Positions 46,361 through 55,627 of a stretch of DNA of 64,000 nt are shown in pieces. The notes beneath the pieces are model-generated. The model worked only from the letters and a program-made list of their open reading frames with translations, ran no database searches and was not told the origin of the DNA. Every line of letters begins with the position of its first letter. The stretch's first letter is position 1. The translations under genes and the position numbers were made by a program. The DNA is from Sistotremastrum niveocremeum HHB9708. Lineage: Eukaryota; Basidiomycota; Agaricomycetes; Sistotremastrales; Sistotremastraceae. Location: NCBI GenBank assembly GCA_001630475.1, contig KV419400.1, positions 620,940-684,939 of the forward strand. Direction: 5' to 3'.

Positions 46361-47869
46361 ATGGCCCCCGTCCCAAGCTCAGCATCAATCGCAGTGCCCC
46401 GTAACGGCTCTCGCTCACCCCCTGCCAACACTGCAGCAGTCTCTGTCTCCCCAGTCAACCTTTCCACCTCTGCTGGTGCTCTCAGCAGCTCGCTGCATGC
46501 GCGCTTCCGTGGCGACAACAGCTCATATGACAGCAGACCCCAGAGAGTCCTGCATCCAGCTGCCGCTGGAGAGCTGCGTCTCCTCCTCCTCGAAAACATC
46601 AGCCAGGACGCTGTGAAGGCGTTCCGAGACCAGGGCTTCCAGGTCGACTGGTTCCCCAAGGCTTGGACAGAACAGGAGCTCATCGACAAGATCAACTCCT
46701 ACCATGCTATCGGCATTAGGAGCAAGACTAAAATCACCGAACGGGTTATCAAAGCTGCCAGTAATGTACGCATGATCGTCGTTTCATTTTAGATCAAAAG
46801 TCTAATCTGGCATTCCCACCGCTCTCAGCTTCTCGTGATTGGCTGCTTTTGCATCGGTACCAACCAGGTCGACCTCAATGCAGCCGCTCGTGCTGGCGTT
46901 CCTGTCTTCAACTCGCCCTTCTCCAACTCCCGTTCAGTCGCGGAGCTCGTTGTGGCCGAGGTCATCTCCCTTTCTCGCCAACTTTTTGACCGCGCGTATG
47001 AGATGAAACGTGGCATATGGAACAAGGTTTCCAAGAACTGCTGGGAGATTAGGGGCAAGACGTTGGGCATCGTTGGATATGGTCACATTGGCTCACAGCT
47101 CTCAGTGCTGGCCGAAGCCTTCGGCATGCGAGTCCTTTTCTACGATGTGCTCAACATCATGCCCCTTGGTTCTGCCCGTCAGGTCCCTACGCTTAAAGAT
47201 CTCCTCCGACAGTCCGATTTCGTTACTCTTCATGTCCCTGAACTCCCCGAGACTCTCAACATGATCCAGGCCGAGCAGCTCGCCGACATGAAGAAGGGTT
47301 CCTATTTGATAAATAACTCTAGAGGCCGGGTGGTGGACATCCCAGCCCTGGTTGCTTCCTTGAAGAAGGGCCATCTCGCTGGTGCTGCCCTCGACGTCTA
47401 CCCTGCAGAGCCGGGTGGCAATGGCCAACCCTTTGATGACCAACTCAACTCATGGGCTAGCGCTATTCAGGATCTCCCCAATGTCATCCTCACCCCTCAC
47501 ATCGGTGGCTCGACCGAAGAGGCCCAGCGAATGATTGGTGAAGAGGTTTCAGCCGCACTCTCCCGTTATTTGAACTTTGGGTCGACTCTTGGTGCCGTCA
47601 ACTTCCCCGAAGTCGACCTTCGCGCAATCCCAGACGATCAAACTAACCAGATTCGTGTATGTCACGTCCATCTCAATCAACCCGGCGTCTTGCGGCAAGT
47701 TAACGAGATCTTGTCGGACTACAACGTGGAGAAACAATATTCAGACTCAAAAGGAGATATTGCCTATGTCATGACAGATATCTCCAACGTCAGTCGAGCG
47801 GACATCGAAACCCTTCATGGTCAAATCACTCAGACCAGGGCTAACATAATCACGAGACTGCTTGCATAA
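46361..47869 (+). CDS. SER33: D-3-phosphoglycerate dehydrogenase
   Basis: First committed step of serine synthesis; oxidises 3-phosphoglycerate with NAD. Two exons, with the intron at about 46765-46829. A Ser/Pro-rich N-terminal extension precedes ELRLLLLENISQDAVKAFRDQG. The catalytic and nucleotide-binding domains show GIRSKTKITE, VIGCFCIGTNQVDL, GVPVFNSPFSNSRSVAELVV, TLGIVGYGHIGSQLSVLAE (Rossmann GxGxxG), INNSRGRVVDIPAL, and HIGGSTEEAQ with the catalytic His. A C-terminal ACT domain follows (VCHVHLNQPGVLRQVNEIL). Start chosen at 46361. Codon usage suggests good expression. Confidence 0.97.
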
Positions 47870-48086
47870 ACTTCACATTCATCTGCGCATTCAACCTGCA
47901 TATTCATTACATAAAAGACTTGTGCATCGTGTGGTTCAACCCTGTAGCTTTGTCATCTTGGTATCTTGCTCATCTTGGAATAGAAGTGTATACAATATTT
48001 GAGTCAAAGTGTCAATATATTCTTCACAATGAAGAGTACAACAGGGAGAGATGATGACAATACAGTGAATGAGAGTCAACAGCGGG

Positions 48087-49482
48087 TCAAGATTCCTCTT
48101 CCGGGTCTCCTATTCCTCCTGGAAGTATAGCAAATTGTGTTTCGCTCTCGGGCAAGCAAGGGGAGTCATAGATCTTGCAAATGCGAGTCGACCCCCTGCC
48201 CTTCTTCAGTTGTAATCTGTAGATCTCATCAGTACAGTGAACAAACTGTGCTATCCCTCTCAATTACCTGGTATGCGTTGCATGGGCCATGATATTTCCT
48301 CCAATCGGTTTTTTCTCGTTAGCTCCGTATCCAGCTGCTGCATCCGGCGAAGACATCACTTGATTTGTTACGACTACGGCAATTCCGTACTGCAGAGATG
48401 AATGTCAAGTGCGACCTTCGAACGAAACATAAGAATGCTGACCTCATCCGCTAGTCGCAACAGCGTCCGCAAAAAAATTCCAAGATGATTTTGCCGAGCA
48501 GAAAGTTCTCCTCTTCCACTGAAATCAGTCCGATACAAGGCGGTGCACGAGTCAACAATCAGAAGGCAAAATCTAACCGGATATTAGTATATATGCAGAG
48601 ATAGCCGTGACGAGATCAAACCTTGACTCCGACATCAATGCGCTAGCATTCACGAGAAGTTGTCGTTGGTGATCTGCGTTATAAGCTCGCGCGTAGGCAA
48701 TGTTATCCAGAACTTCTTCTCCGTTAAGACCATATCGCTCGGCGACTGCTAGTAAGCGGACCGGTCGAAAAGTCCCTTCGGTGTCGATGTAGAGGCATTT
48801 CCCTTCGCCTCCTCCCATAGAGACAGGAAGCTTGGGATGGTCAGCTCAGAAGTATCTCAGAGGGCTTTCAAGGGCTTGCCTGGCATGTCACCGCAAGCGT
48901 GTGGCAAATCTGTGACTTTCCAGTTCTGAATTCTCCGAATAGCTCAGTTATGGATCCAGTTTCAATACCACCTGAAATCTTTGATTAATGGTGAAAGATC
49001 AAATACCTTGGCGTACGTACCACCCAACAACGTATCAAGTTGCTTCGAGCCAGTCGTGATGCAGACGAGTTCTGAACGCCTGGCATGCACCTCGGTGGCA
49101 CTCTGGAATCCAAGAGGGATTATCTTCTGAGCTATGAATAAACTTAGGATTGTACAATTTGCTCGTGAGAGGAAATTGGACAATGTACCTTCTGCGATTA
49201 TTTTGTCAGCCTTTTGTTCCGATATACCCTTGATTGCTATCAACGTCTTTTTTGGTGTAAAAGCCACCGCTTCGACGGTATAAAGTCCAGCATCAATGAG
49301 CTTTTTGCAATCTTGAGGCGTGATCCCAGATTCCTTGACAAGGAGATGGTTAGGGGACAGTGTTTCTGGGAACCGGTTGACCGCATACCTGGAGTTTACT
49401 GACAAGCAACGGGGCACTGATCTGCAGGCTTGGATCGTCTTCTTCTAGCTGAGAGAGTTGAGAGGCTGAAGGTTGTGACATC
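48087..49482 (-). CDS. RAD51: RAD51 recombinase
   Basis: Forms the nucleoprotein filament for homologous recombination. The start at 49482 gives [20 protein letters not shown]. Then come the helix-hairpin-helix part ([45 protein letters not shown]), [31 protein letters not shown], and Walker A ([22 protein letters not shown], about 48890-48960). Further exons give [27 protein letters not shown] and [17 protein letters not shown], then the Walker B region. The C-terminus is [35 protein letters not shown]. About nine introns. Two MCB-like ACGCGT boxes lie upstream, suggesting G1/S expression. Confidence 0.97.
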
Positions 49483-50148
49483 GCAGACGGCGTGAAACGA
49501 CCACAGGAAGCAAACGAGAGCAAACAGAACCCGAGACGCGTTTCGTCACGCGTTCAATCACGTGCCTCGAGCTGTCCTATGGTCATTGACTGCGATGAAA
49601 TATACCGCTGTGACTTATATCAGGCGAGTCTTTTGTCTCCAGACAAAGGATATAAATCATATTTCAACTATGTAAAAAGAGAGAGAGTCCTTCGTATCAA
49701 ATACATCGGTACTCTTGTCGGAGTTGAATTTACTGACTCGGACTCGGAGAGGCATGTTTGAAGCATTGATTTTCTTCTTACTCGGACAGTCGGACGATCG
49801 TAAAAAGCTTTCTACACGATTCGAGAGCACTCGTATGAGTGATTTACTAGTATTACGCGGAAGTACGGGCTTGGTCTGCTCTTTCTCATGCACGACAAGA
49901 CCCGTGCCTGAGAGCGATGCAATTCGAATTTTGGGTAGTGGACCATTTTGGCATTACGAACTCGTCGTTTTTCTGGAAATAGTTGGAACCTGGAACATCA
50001 CGTTTTGTAATGCTAAGCTGCATGTCGCAATCGCATTTCGAACGTTGAAGTACCACTCACATGTCAGGAGTCATCCTAAGCCTTTTGCGACCAAAGCGAG
50101 CTCCGGGGAGACCTTGTTCCAGACACCCTTGTGCACGGTTCAAATGCC
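49483..50148. other. Intergenic region upstream of RAD51
   Basis: About 670 bp between the RAD51 start and the F-box-like gene's 3' end, both on the minus strand. Two ACGCGT boxes and a CACGTG lie in the first 85 bp. The rest holds short plus-strand open frames without recognisable similarity, which I do not support as genes. Confidence 0.5.
49537..49554. promoter_or_regulatory. Two MCB-type ACGCGT boxes upstream of RAD51
   Basis: ACGCGT occurs at 49537-49542 and 49549-49554, spaced 12 bp start to start and about 55-70 bp upstream of the RAD51 start codon. MBF/DSC1 binds this palindrome to drive G1/S genes, including recombination genes in yeasts. Confidence 0.5.
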
Positions 50149-51632
50149 TCAAAATTGTCCAACAATTTGGATGCCTTGGCGAACTTGCTTGATGTGTTCC
50201 AAACTCTGTGCAAATAGCATTTCTGTCTCTGTATTCGTTTTCTTTACATCCAACTGAGAGAGGTCGGGAAGAACGTCTGTTGATTCGCGAATCACGGCAA
50301 TGGCTTCATCAACCCAACCTGCAAGCACGAGAGTCCTGATGTGAGGATAGGCATGGAACAAGTGGCGCCAAAAGAGGTGTGTGTCAATGGCATTGAGAAC
50401 TGTAAGGGCCCCCCTGTTTGGACGATTGTGATGGTGAATTGTGAGTTCGGTAACTCCGTCGTCTATGACAAAGGGAAAGGCAGTGATCATCCCCACGACT
50501 GTTTGAAGAATACGTTCGTCGCGAGGAGGGACAGCTGTGTGCACCAAGCGCCAATCACTCGTATAGTGGAATTTGAATGGCTCCTCTGTCCTGAGTTTCA
50601 CGCGATTCGGATATATCGTAACAAAGACAGACTTTGGACAAGCGTTGGCGAGAGGAGCAGATGGTAGGACTTGGAGTATGGTGGACGGAATAAGTTCCTC
50701 GTTATCACATGATATGGTCTCGTCGATCTTGAGCTCTTTCAGAGCAGGGAGTCTGATCGTAGCCAACAGGCGGCGGACAGAAAAAGAGGTCATCCCCTTG
50801 ATCTGTAATTGGAGACACGACAGGAAGGTCAAGGAAGCGGGTTGGAGAGAAGGTACATCATCAAAACTGCCGTTGCCAGCCAGGCTGATGGTGACGACCT
50901 TGGGCAATGACTCCAATTCGGAGAGCATCTGCTCGCAATTTGAGTAACCTACTCGCGCGGTTATATCTGTCAAAGACTCGAAGTAGCGTAGGTTCCAGGG
51001 AAGGGAAGTGTTGAAACGCGCTCGTCTGAGGTTGGGCGCCTGACAGGAAAACAGATTCGAGTTGCAATCAACGATGCGAGGGCCAAGGGCAAGGGTGAAT
51101 GTTTGCAGATAAGGCGCCGGTGTGGTGAGTACACTCGACAATGCTCGTGCGGCGGAATCGGTCGTGATGTTCAGATCTAGATCCTGGAAAGACGCCATGT
51201 TTGTTTGTAGGAACAAAGCCCATCTCTGAACACTGGCACGGGCACGGGCATCATTTGGATCGAGGACCTGGGAAGTATTCAAGTAAAGTGATATTCCGCG
51301 CTTTTGGGCACGGTCCAGGAATAAATCCACAGCGTCTCCTGGCCATTGAAGATGGATAGTCCTCCAGACAAATGGATGGTTAAGGACCATCGCGCGACTG
51401 TCACTGTTTCTGGAAAATAGGAGTCACCAGGATGACACGGCGCAGATCTGTCAGATGCCTTCGGCACTCACATCATTCCCAGCTGAAGCGTCAGTTGCAG
51501 CCTTTTGATTGGACTTTGCAACTCTGCCTCAAGCGTAGTCATGTAGTCGTCTATAATTTTGGTCCAAATCTCTGGCGCGAGCCGGTGGAATGCTGCCAAG
51601 TGTGGAAGGTGCAGATGGTGCGGGATTGCCAT
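50149..51632 (-). CDS. F-box-like protein with leucine-rich repeat-like region
   Basis: The start at 51632 gives MAIPHHLHLPHLAAFHRLAPEIWTKIIDDY, an F-box-like helix pair (LAPEIWTKII). It continues with LQLTLQLGMI, then a ~90-nt intron (donor GTGAGT, acceptor TTCCAG), then NSDSRAMVLNHPFVWRTIHLQWPGDAVDLFL. The remaining ~410 residues alternate Leu-rich strands and helices (FQDLDLNITTD, LRRARFNTSLPW, LKELKIDE, VTELTIHHHN, IRTLVLAGW), like the degenerate repeats of Agaricomycete F-box proteins. These form large, rapidly changing families, so the substrate cannot be guessed. Confidence 0.78.
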
Positions 51633-52070
51633 CTTTGTTCCTACTGTGGCGTCCTGATCAAAACTAAACCCAGAGTAGTATGCAGAGCTCACTTGCGGTG
51701 AGTTCTGACCTTGAGGATGATAGCTCGATACGATGGCTGGCTCAAGGCTGGCTGCCGAGCGCTGCCCGTGAACAGGAACTCTACTCCGACGGCCCGACAG
51801 CTCCGTTTGCAGGCAGCCAGTGTAATTTACAACCTGAACGTCGCCTGGTCTCGAAACTGTGTGTTCCTCAGGCCGCCCTCTTCAGTATAACTTGACTTTG
51901 TCACCCTATCTTGTTGTGCAACGCTGGCACGCTGTGCTGTCTCGTCCTCTTTATTGTGGGGTGGTCTCGTCGTATCGCCAACCGTCCGTGCACAATAATA
52001 CTCAGTGGCTGTTCGAAATGGAAACGACCGTCCTGCGCCGCTCTTCCTTTTGAGCTTGAAGAAAGTTTCG

Positions 52071-52479
52071 ATGTCAAAGGCAACAACTAGCATGGATTTT
52101 GCCGCACAGAGTGAGTTCTACTCAGTGTTTCTGGAAGGAGAAGTCTGGATTGCATCGGTAGTGCTTCGCTGCCGCTTCAGCATCCTACTCAAATCACCAG
52201 TAAAACCGCTGTCCTATGCTGTGCTGGTCGCGTCTACTATGGTATGTCGTGTTCCTAGTCATCTATCGTGCTTTCTGAAAAGAACGAGCAGAAGCACAAC
52301 GGTGCATGACTCCTCAATTCATTCTGAGAAGCAGCTCTGTGGCTCCCAAAGCGTCTTTTTCAGACAAGATGCTCTATGACTCGCATTCCAATCAGCAAAC
52401 AGTCCCCCGAGTCCCCTCCTTCAGCTCGTGCTCGGACTGTTCGTCCGTTGTGCGAATCTCCGCCGTTCGAATAGCATAA
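52071..52479 (+). CDS. Doubtful small spliced gene
   Basis: An ATG at 52071 opens MSKATTSMDFAAQ and meets a good donor (A|GTGAGT). Later exons could read HPTQITSKTAVLCCAGRVYY and, after an intron with GTATGT...GCAG, EAQRCMTPQFILRSSSVAP...VVRISAVRIA to a stop at 52479. The last stretch is open for about 65 codons and Ser-rich, but the frame of the first junction does not close cleanly and no family is recognised. Confidence 0.22.
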
Positions 52480-52527
52480 AGGTCGGAACCCACCTTTCGC
52501 TTCTCTCCATCCACCACCATCCACTCC

Positions 52528-52735
52528 CACCTGCTCTGCAGGGCTCCCTGTCCTCTGGACAAAATCCTCGACGGCTCCAGATACAGTGTGCTGGGCCAAT
52601 GGCTACCCGTCGCGCAGCGCTTTGGCGTTGCCGGCCTGCGTAGTCTGCCGTCGTTGGAGAGCCTAGTGAGAGTCCGCGCTACTGTAACTCAGCCTCACCT
52701 GCCTAGCAGGGCTCGCTGTCCTTTGGACGAAATCC
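52528..52735 (+). repeat. Pair of 40-nt direct repeats, about 85% identical
   Basis: Copies at 52528-52567 and 52696-52735 (cacctgc...gcagggct..ctgtcct.tggac.aaatcc), 168 nt apart and differing at about six positions. A 14-nt motif (tggagagcctagtg) is also repeated exactly at 52655-52668 and 52743-52756. The two spacings differ, so this is a mosaic rather than a simple tandem array. Confidence 0.6.
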
Positions 52736-53407
52736 ACATTGCTGGAGAGCCTAGTGCGGACCACCCGCCCCTCATTCCAGTCTCAACTGCCCGTCGAGCA
52801 CTGGTGTGACCACCCCTGCAGGGTCACGACATGGAGGTGTTTGCGGCCAGGGTTGTTCTCGCCCTCTGAGTAGGGCTTCCCGTGGTGTTCAAGCCTTATA
52901 TGTTTACCGTTTGCTCTGTGGCCTCACCCGCTTAAGTTGGGATTCGACTGCTATTTTGACATCTGAGGTGAGCCTTCCGTGCCGTCTTAAAAAACGGTTT
53001 CTTACGTTTTTCCTTGTCAGTTGTCCAAGGGCACGTTCTGAAAACGCTAGCAACGACCTTTGTACTAGTTTCATTTTGATTGCGAGTCGCTCGTTCTCTG
53101 CTCGTGCATTTTTTGTGCCTGTCCGAGATGGCGTCCGACTCTTTGTATTATGAAACACCTGTGCATCATCTCTTGTCCAACGGAAGAGACACCTCCCACA
53201 ATGTGCAAGATCTGCCCGACTCTGCCGAGACCCTAGCAGCGTTCGAAAATGTATTATGTACCTTACCGTCACTGAGATTGATTTCTTGACGACGGTGAGG
53301 CGGACTGACTGCGAGGAAAACGCTCTCCTGAGCTGGTCTGAAGTGCATACAATGAGCTATCACGTCATAGATTATAGGCGCCTGCTCAATGACTTTTGAC
53401 AGTGTCC

Positions 53408-53416
53408 TATATAAAG
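53408..53416 (+). promoter_or_regulatory. TATA box (TATATAAAG)
   Basis: A consensus-like TATA element about 135 bp upstream of the start codon at 53549, followed by CT-rich DNA of the kind often seen near fungal transcription starts. Confidence 0.4.
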
Positions 53417-53548
53417 TGTCTGCTCTTCAGCGTCATCGTCAACCTCAGTCTTTTCCTCTCCCATCACCACTGTCATTTCTTTGTCAACTCCCTCCCGGGT
53501 GTCCCCTCTGTCAGTCTTTTACCGTCTCGGCTGCAAATTGAGCCTGCA

Positions 53549-54642
53549 ATGTTGCTCCCTCTCGATCCGTGAGCTCTTTGTCTTTGCGTATACGCCCACT
53601 TATCTTCTTTTAGAGCCCTATCTTCTCATGACCTCGAATATGCTCTCGCATTCGTCGAAGCAGATGACTTCGAGAGTTTCGCATTCGTGGCGAAGTCATC
53701 AACTGTGCCTGGAGACAGCACGTACTGGGACGCTGCATCTTGGGCCATTCTCAGAAAGCTCGAGGTTTCACATCCTGTTGATGGCGCTGCGCGATCGCAT
53801 GTTGACTTTCGCAAATATCTGCTGGAACGCATGGAGGAGAAGACCGCTACCCTCCATCTTCAACCCGACGTGCTGGCTGAAGCACAGTTGGTGATCGAAT
53901 GTTTGGACGTCGGACCCAACGCCATAAAATTGCTTCCAGACAGGTATGCTCCTTTTTGAGTGGCGTATCTTCTGTTGTCACTGATTCTGTTGCGATCAGC
54001 TTGCTTCCCGCAGTCCTTCGAACGGCCCCGGCAACCTGGCCGACCCTTTTCCCCCCTCTTATCAAGTCACTCGTCGCCTCCTTGAGCTCTTTCTCTAATC
54101 CTGATGAGCAAAACATCATCCTGAACGCGATTGAAGACCTATGCACGCGTCCGGCAGACGTGCCAGACGGCGAGCCTGCCACTCTCCTGGAGAGTCCTAC
54201 TTTTGTCTGCGATACCATCATTGCCTTTCAAGAAGTGAATGATCCTATTGTACTCAGTCGATTTTGGCACGTCATCTGGGGAAAGGACGAGAACGCAACA
54301 GTTGTCGGGCTTGAAAGGCTCATCCTGCCAGTGATGAAAACCTTAGCTTCTCGCAATGCATTGTTGGGACCTGTGCTTGAAAAATACTGGAGAACTGCAA
54401 TTCTGGACTATGTTGATGATTTTCCTGAAAGGCCATTGCAGGTATGTTGATGGACGCCCGTCATGTATTTTATCAGATTTGTCACTTAGCATGAGCAGGA
54501 TGCCGATGAGTATGCGAACTGGGCGCGTTCCTTGGATCTGGTGGAAGAGCTACTGAATGTCGTCTCTCCACAGACTGCAGAAGACGTGTTGGGAGCTGCG
54601 TACGACGAGATGACAGCGAGAATAGCAGAGCTCAGGGAGTAG
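53549..54642 (+). CDS. Unknown protein, helical (HEAT/ARM-like)
   Basis: Spliced reading: MLLPLDP, intron (GTGAGC...TTTAG), ALSSHDLEYALAFVEADDFESFAFVAK, then WDAASWAILRKLEVS and DFRKYLLERMEEKTATLHLQPDVLAEAQLVIECLDVGPNAIKLLPD. After an intron come LLPAVLRTAPATWPTLFPPLIKSLVASLSSF, IILNAIEDLCTRPADVP, FWHVIWGKDENATVVGLERLILPVMKTLASRNALLGPVLEKYWRTAILDYVDDFP, and a last exon DADEYANWARSLDLVEELLNVV ending in IAELRE. About 300 residues. Alternating amphipathic helices suggest an alpha-solenoid, but no family is recognised and the role is unknown. A TATA box lies upstream. Confidence 0.72.
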
Positions 54643-55627
54643 TTCGCAGGACCCGTTCAAATTCGATTTGTATTACTGTATCAGCCATGTTCCTACCAAG
54701 ACGATGTTGTTCCGTCTTGAGGGTTGTGCTTTATTGTGAAGATATGCAGCCTCGAACGGGTGAAGCTTGGAGTCCAACGGGTCCAGCATGAGCACCACAA
54801 AAGGTCTCAAAGTCAGCAGCTCCGAAGCGGATTCAGCATCGCGGTCTTGTGGCTACTCCTACGTGAAATGTCCCAGTCAACCTGTATGCCCTACGACGCT
54901 GTTTGCCATTGCCTCCATACCTCAGAATATGCATGCGCATCGCCTCATCACTTGCCCGTTGGTCACTGGCACAACTACATCTTCATATTAACTTGATACC
55001 TTCTCATACGGAGCACAATGCCTCGTACCGAACTAGTTGAGCGTCAGCATTTTCACAACATGCCCTCCAGTCTACATCCAGCGTCCATCTTTGCGTCCAT
55101 CGGCCTGTTAGAGGCTCGCCTCGCCATTGCCAACAAAAGAGCCACGTCGATAAATATGGCACAAGACGTCTCAGACGCCAACTTGAAGCTTCAAGCCCAA
55201 CTTGGGCTTTTCATAGGCACTTCTGACTCTCGTGCTGCCAAGCCAGACTCTTTCAGCGTTGTTCAGAATGGTCTCGTTTGTTCAGATCTTCAGTGGTCAT
55301 TGCGCTATCCGTGGTTACATCGTGGCCACATTTCACTCGGAACATTGTCCTGAGGCTAGATCCAACAGTGATCTTCCGAATCCCTCAATGAACTGGCAAA
55401 AGTGCTCATACAAGCTCATATGCGGCAGGAGCTGTGGCAGAGTGTGGTGATGTCCTGGTCAAGTCAAAAGAATTCTGGTTCGTATTAGAATGCTTGAACA
55501 AAGTATGATAATATGGCCAACTCGAAGGGAATATGAAAACATGTAGACTGCTAGGAATAAAACCAGAGAGCGCGAGAGAAGGAAAAAGCTGTGAACTTTG
55601 AAAGCAAGACCGATGAACGCAACAAAG
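54643..55627. other. Intergenic region with weak open frames
   Basis: About 985 bp. Two open stretches (54782-54991 and 55018-55353) have protein-like composition but no recognisable similarity. The rest is likely 3' flank of both neighbours, which converge here. Confidence 0.4.
55018..55353 (+). CDS. Doubtful short ORF
   Basis: A single open frame of 111 codons, MPRTELVERQHFHNMPSSLH...ASIGLLEARLAIANKRATSINMAQDVSDANLKLQAQLG. A helix-like middle makes it look more protein-like than chance, but there is no known motif, no supported splice structure and no clear promoter. It may be an unspliced exon of a larger gene or non-coding. Confidence 0.25.
   Translation: MPRTELVERQHFHNMPSSLHPASIFASIGLLEARLAIANKRATSINMAQDVSDANLKLQAQLGLFIGTSDSRAAKPDSFSVVQNGLVCSDLQWSLRYPWLHRGHISLGTLS

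Larger units (their letters stand above)
51633..53548. other. Large poorly coding region with degenerate direct repeats
   Basis: About 1.9 kb between the F-box-like gene and the next supported gene. It contains one possible small spliced gene (52071-52479), a pair of 40-nt direct repeats, and an isolated open stretch starting MASDSLYYETPVHHLLSNG at 53128 that I could not connect to a gene. It could hold a non-coding transcript or a decayed gene. Confidence 0.4.

Noticed and set aside
49492-49770. Plus-strand open frame upstream of RAD51
   Set aside because: It overlaps the RAD51 promoter boxes and shows no protein-like motif.
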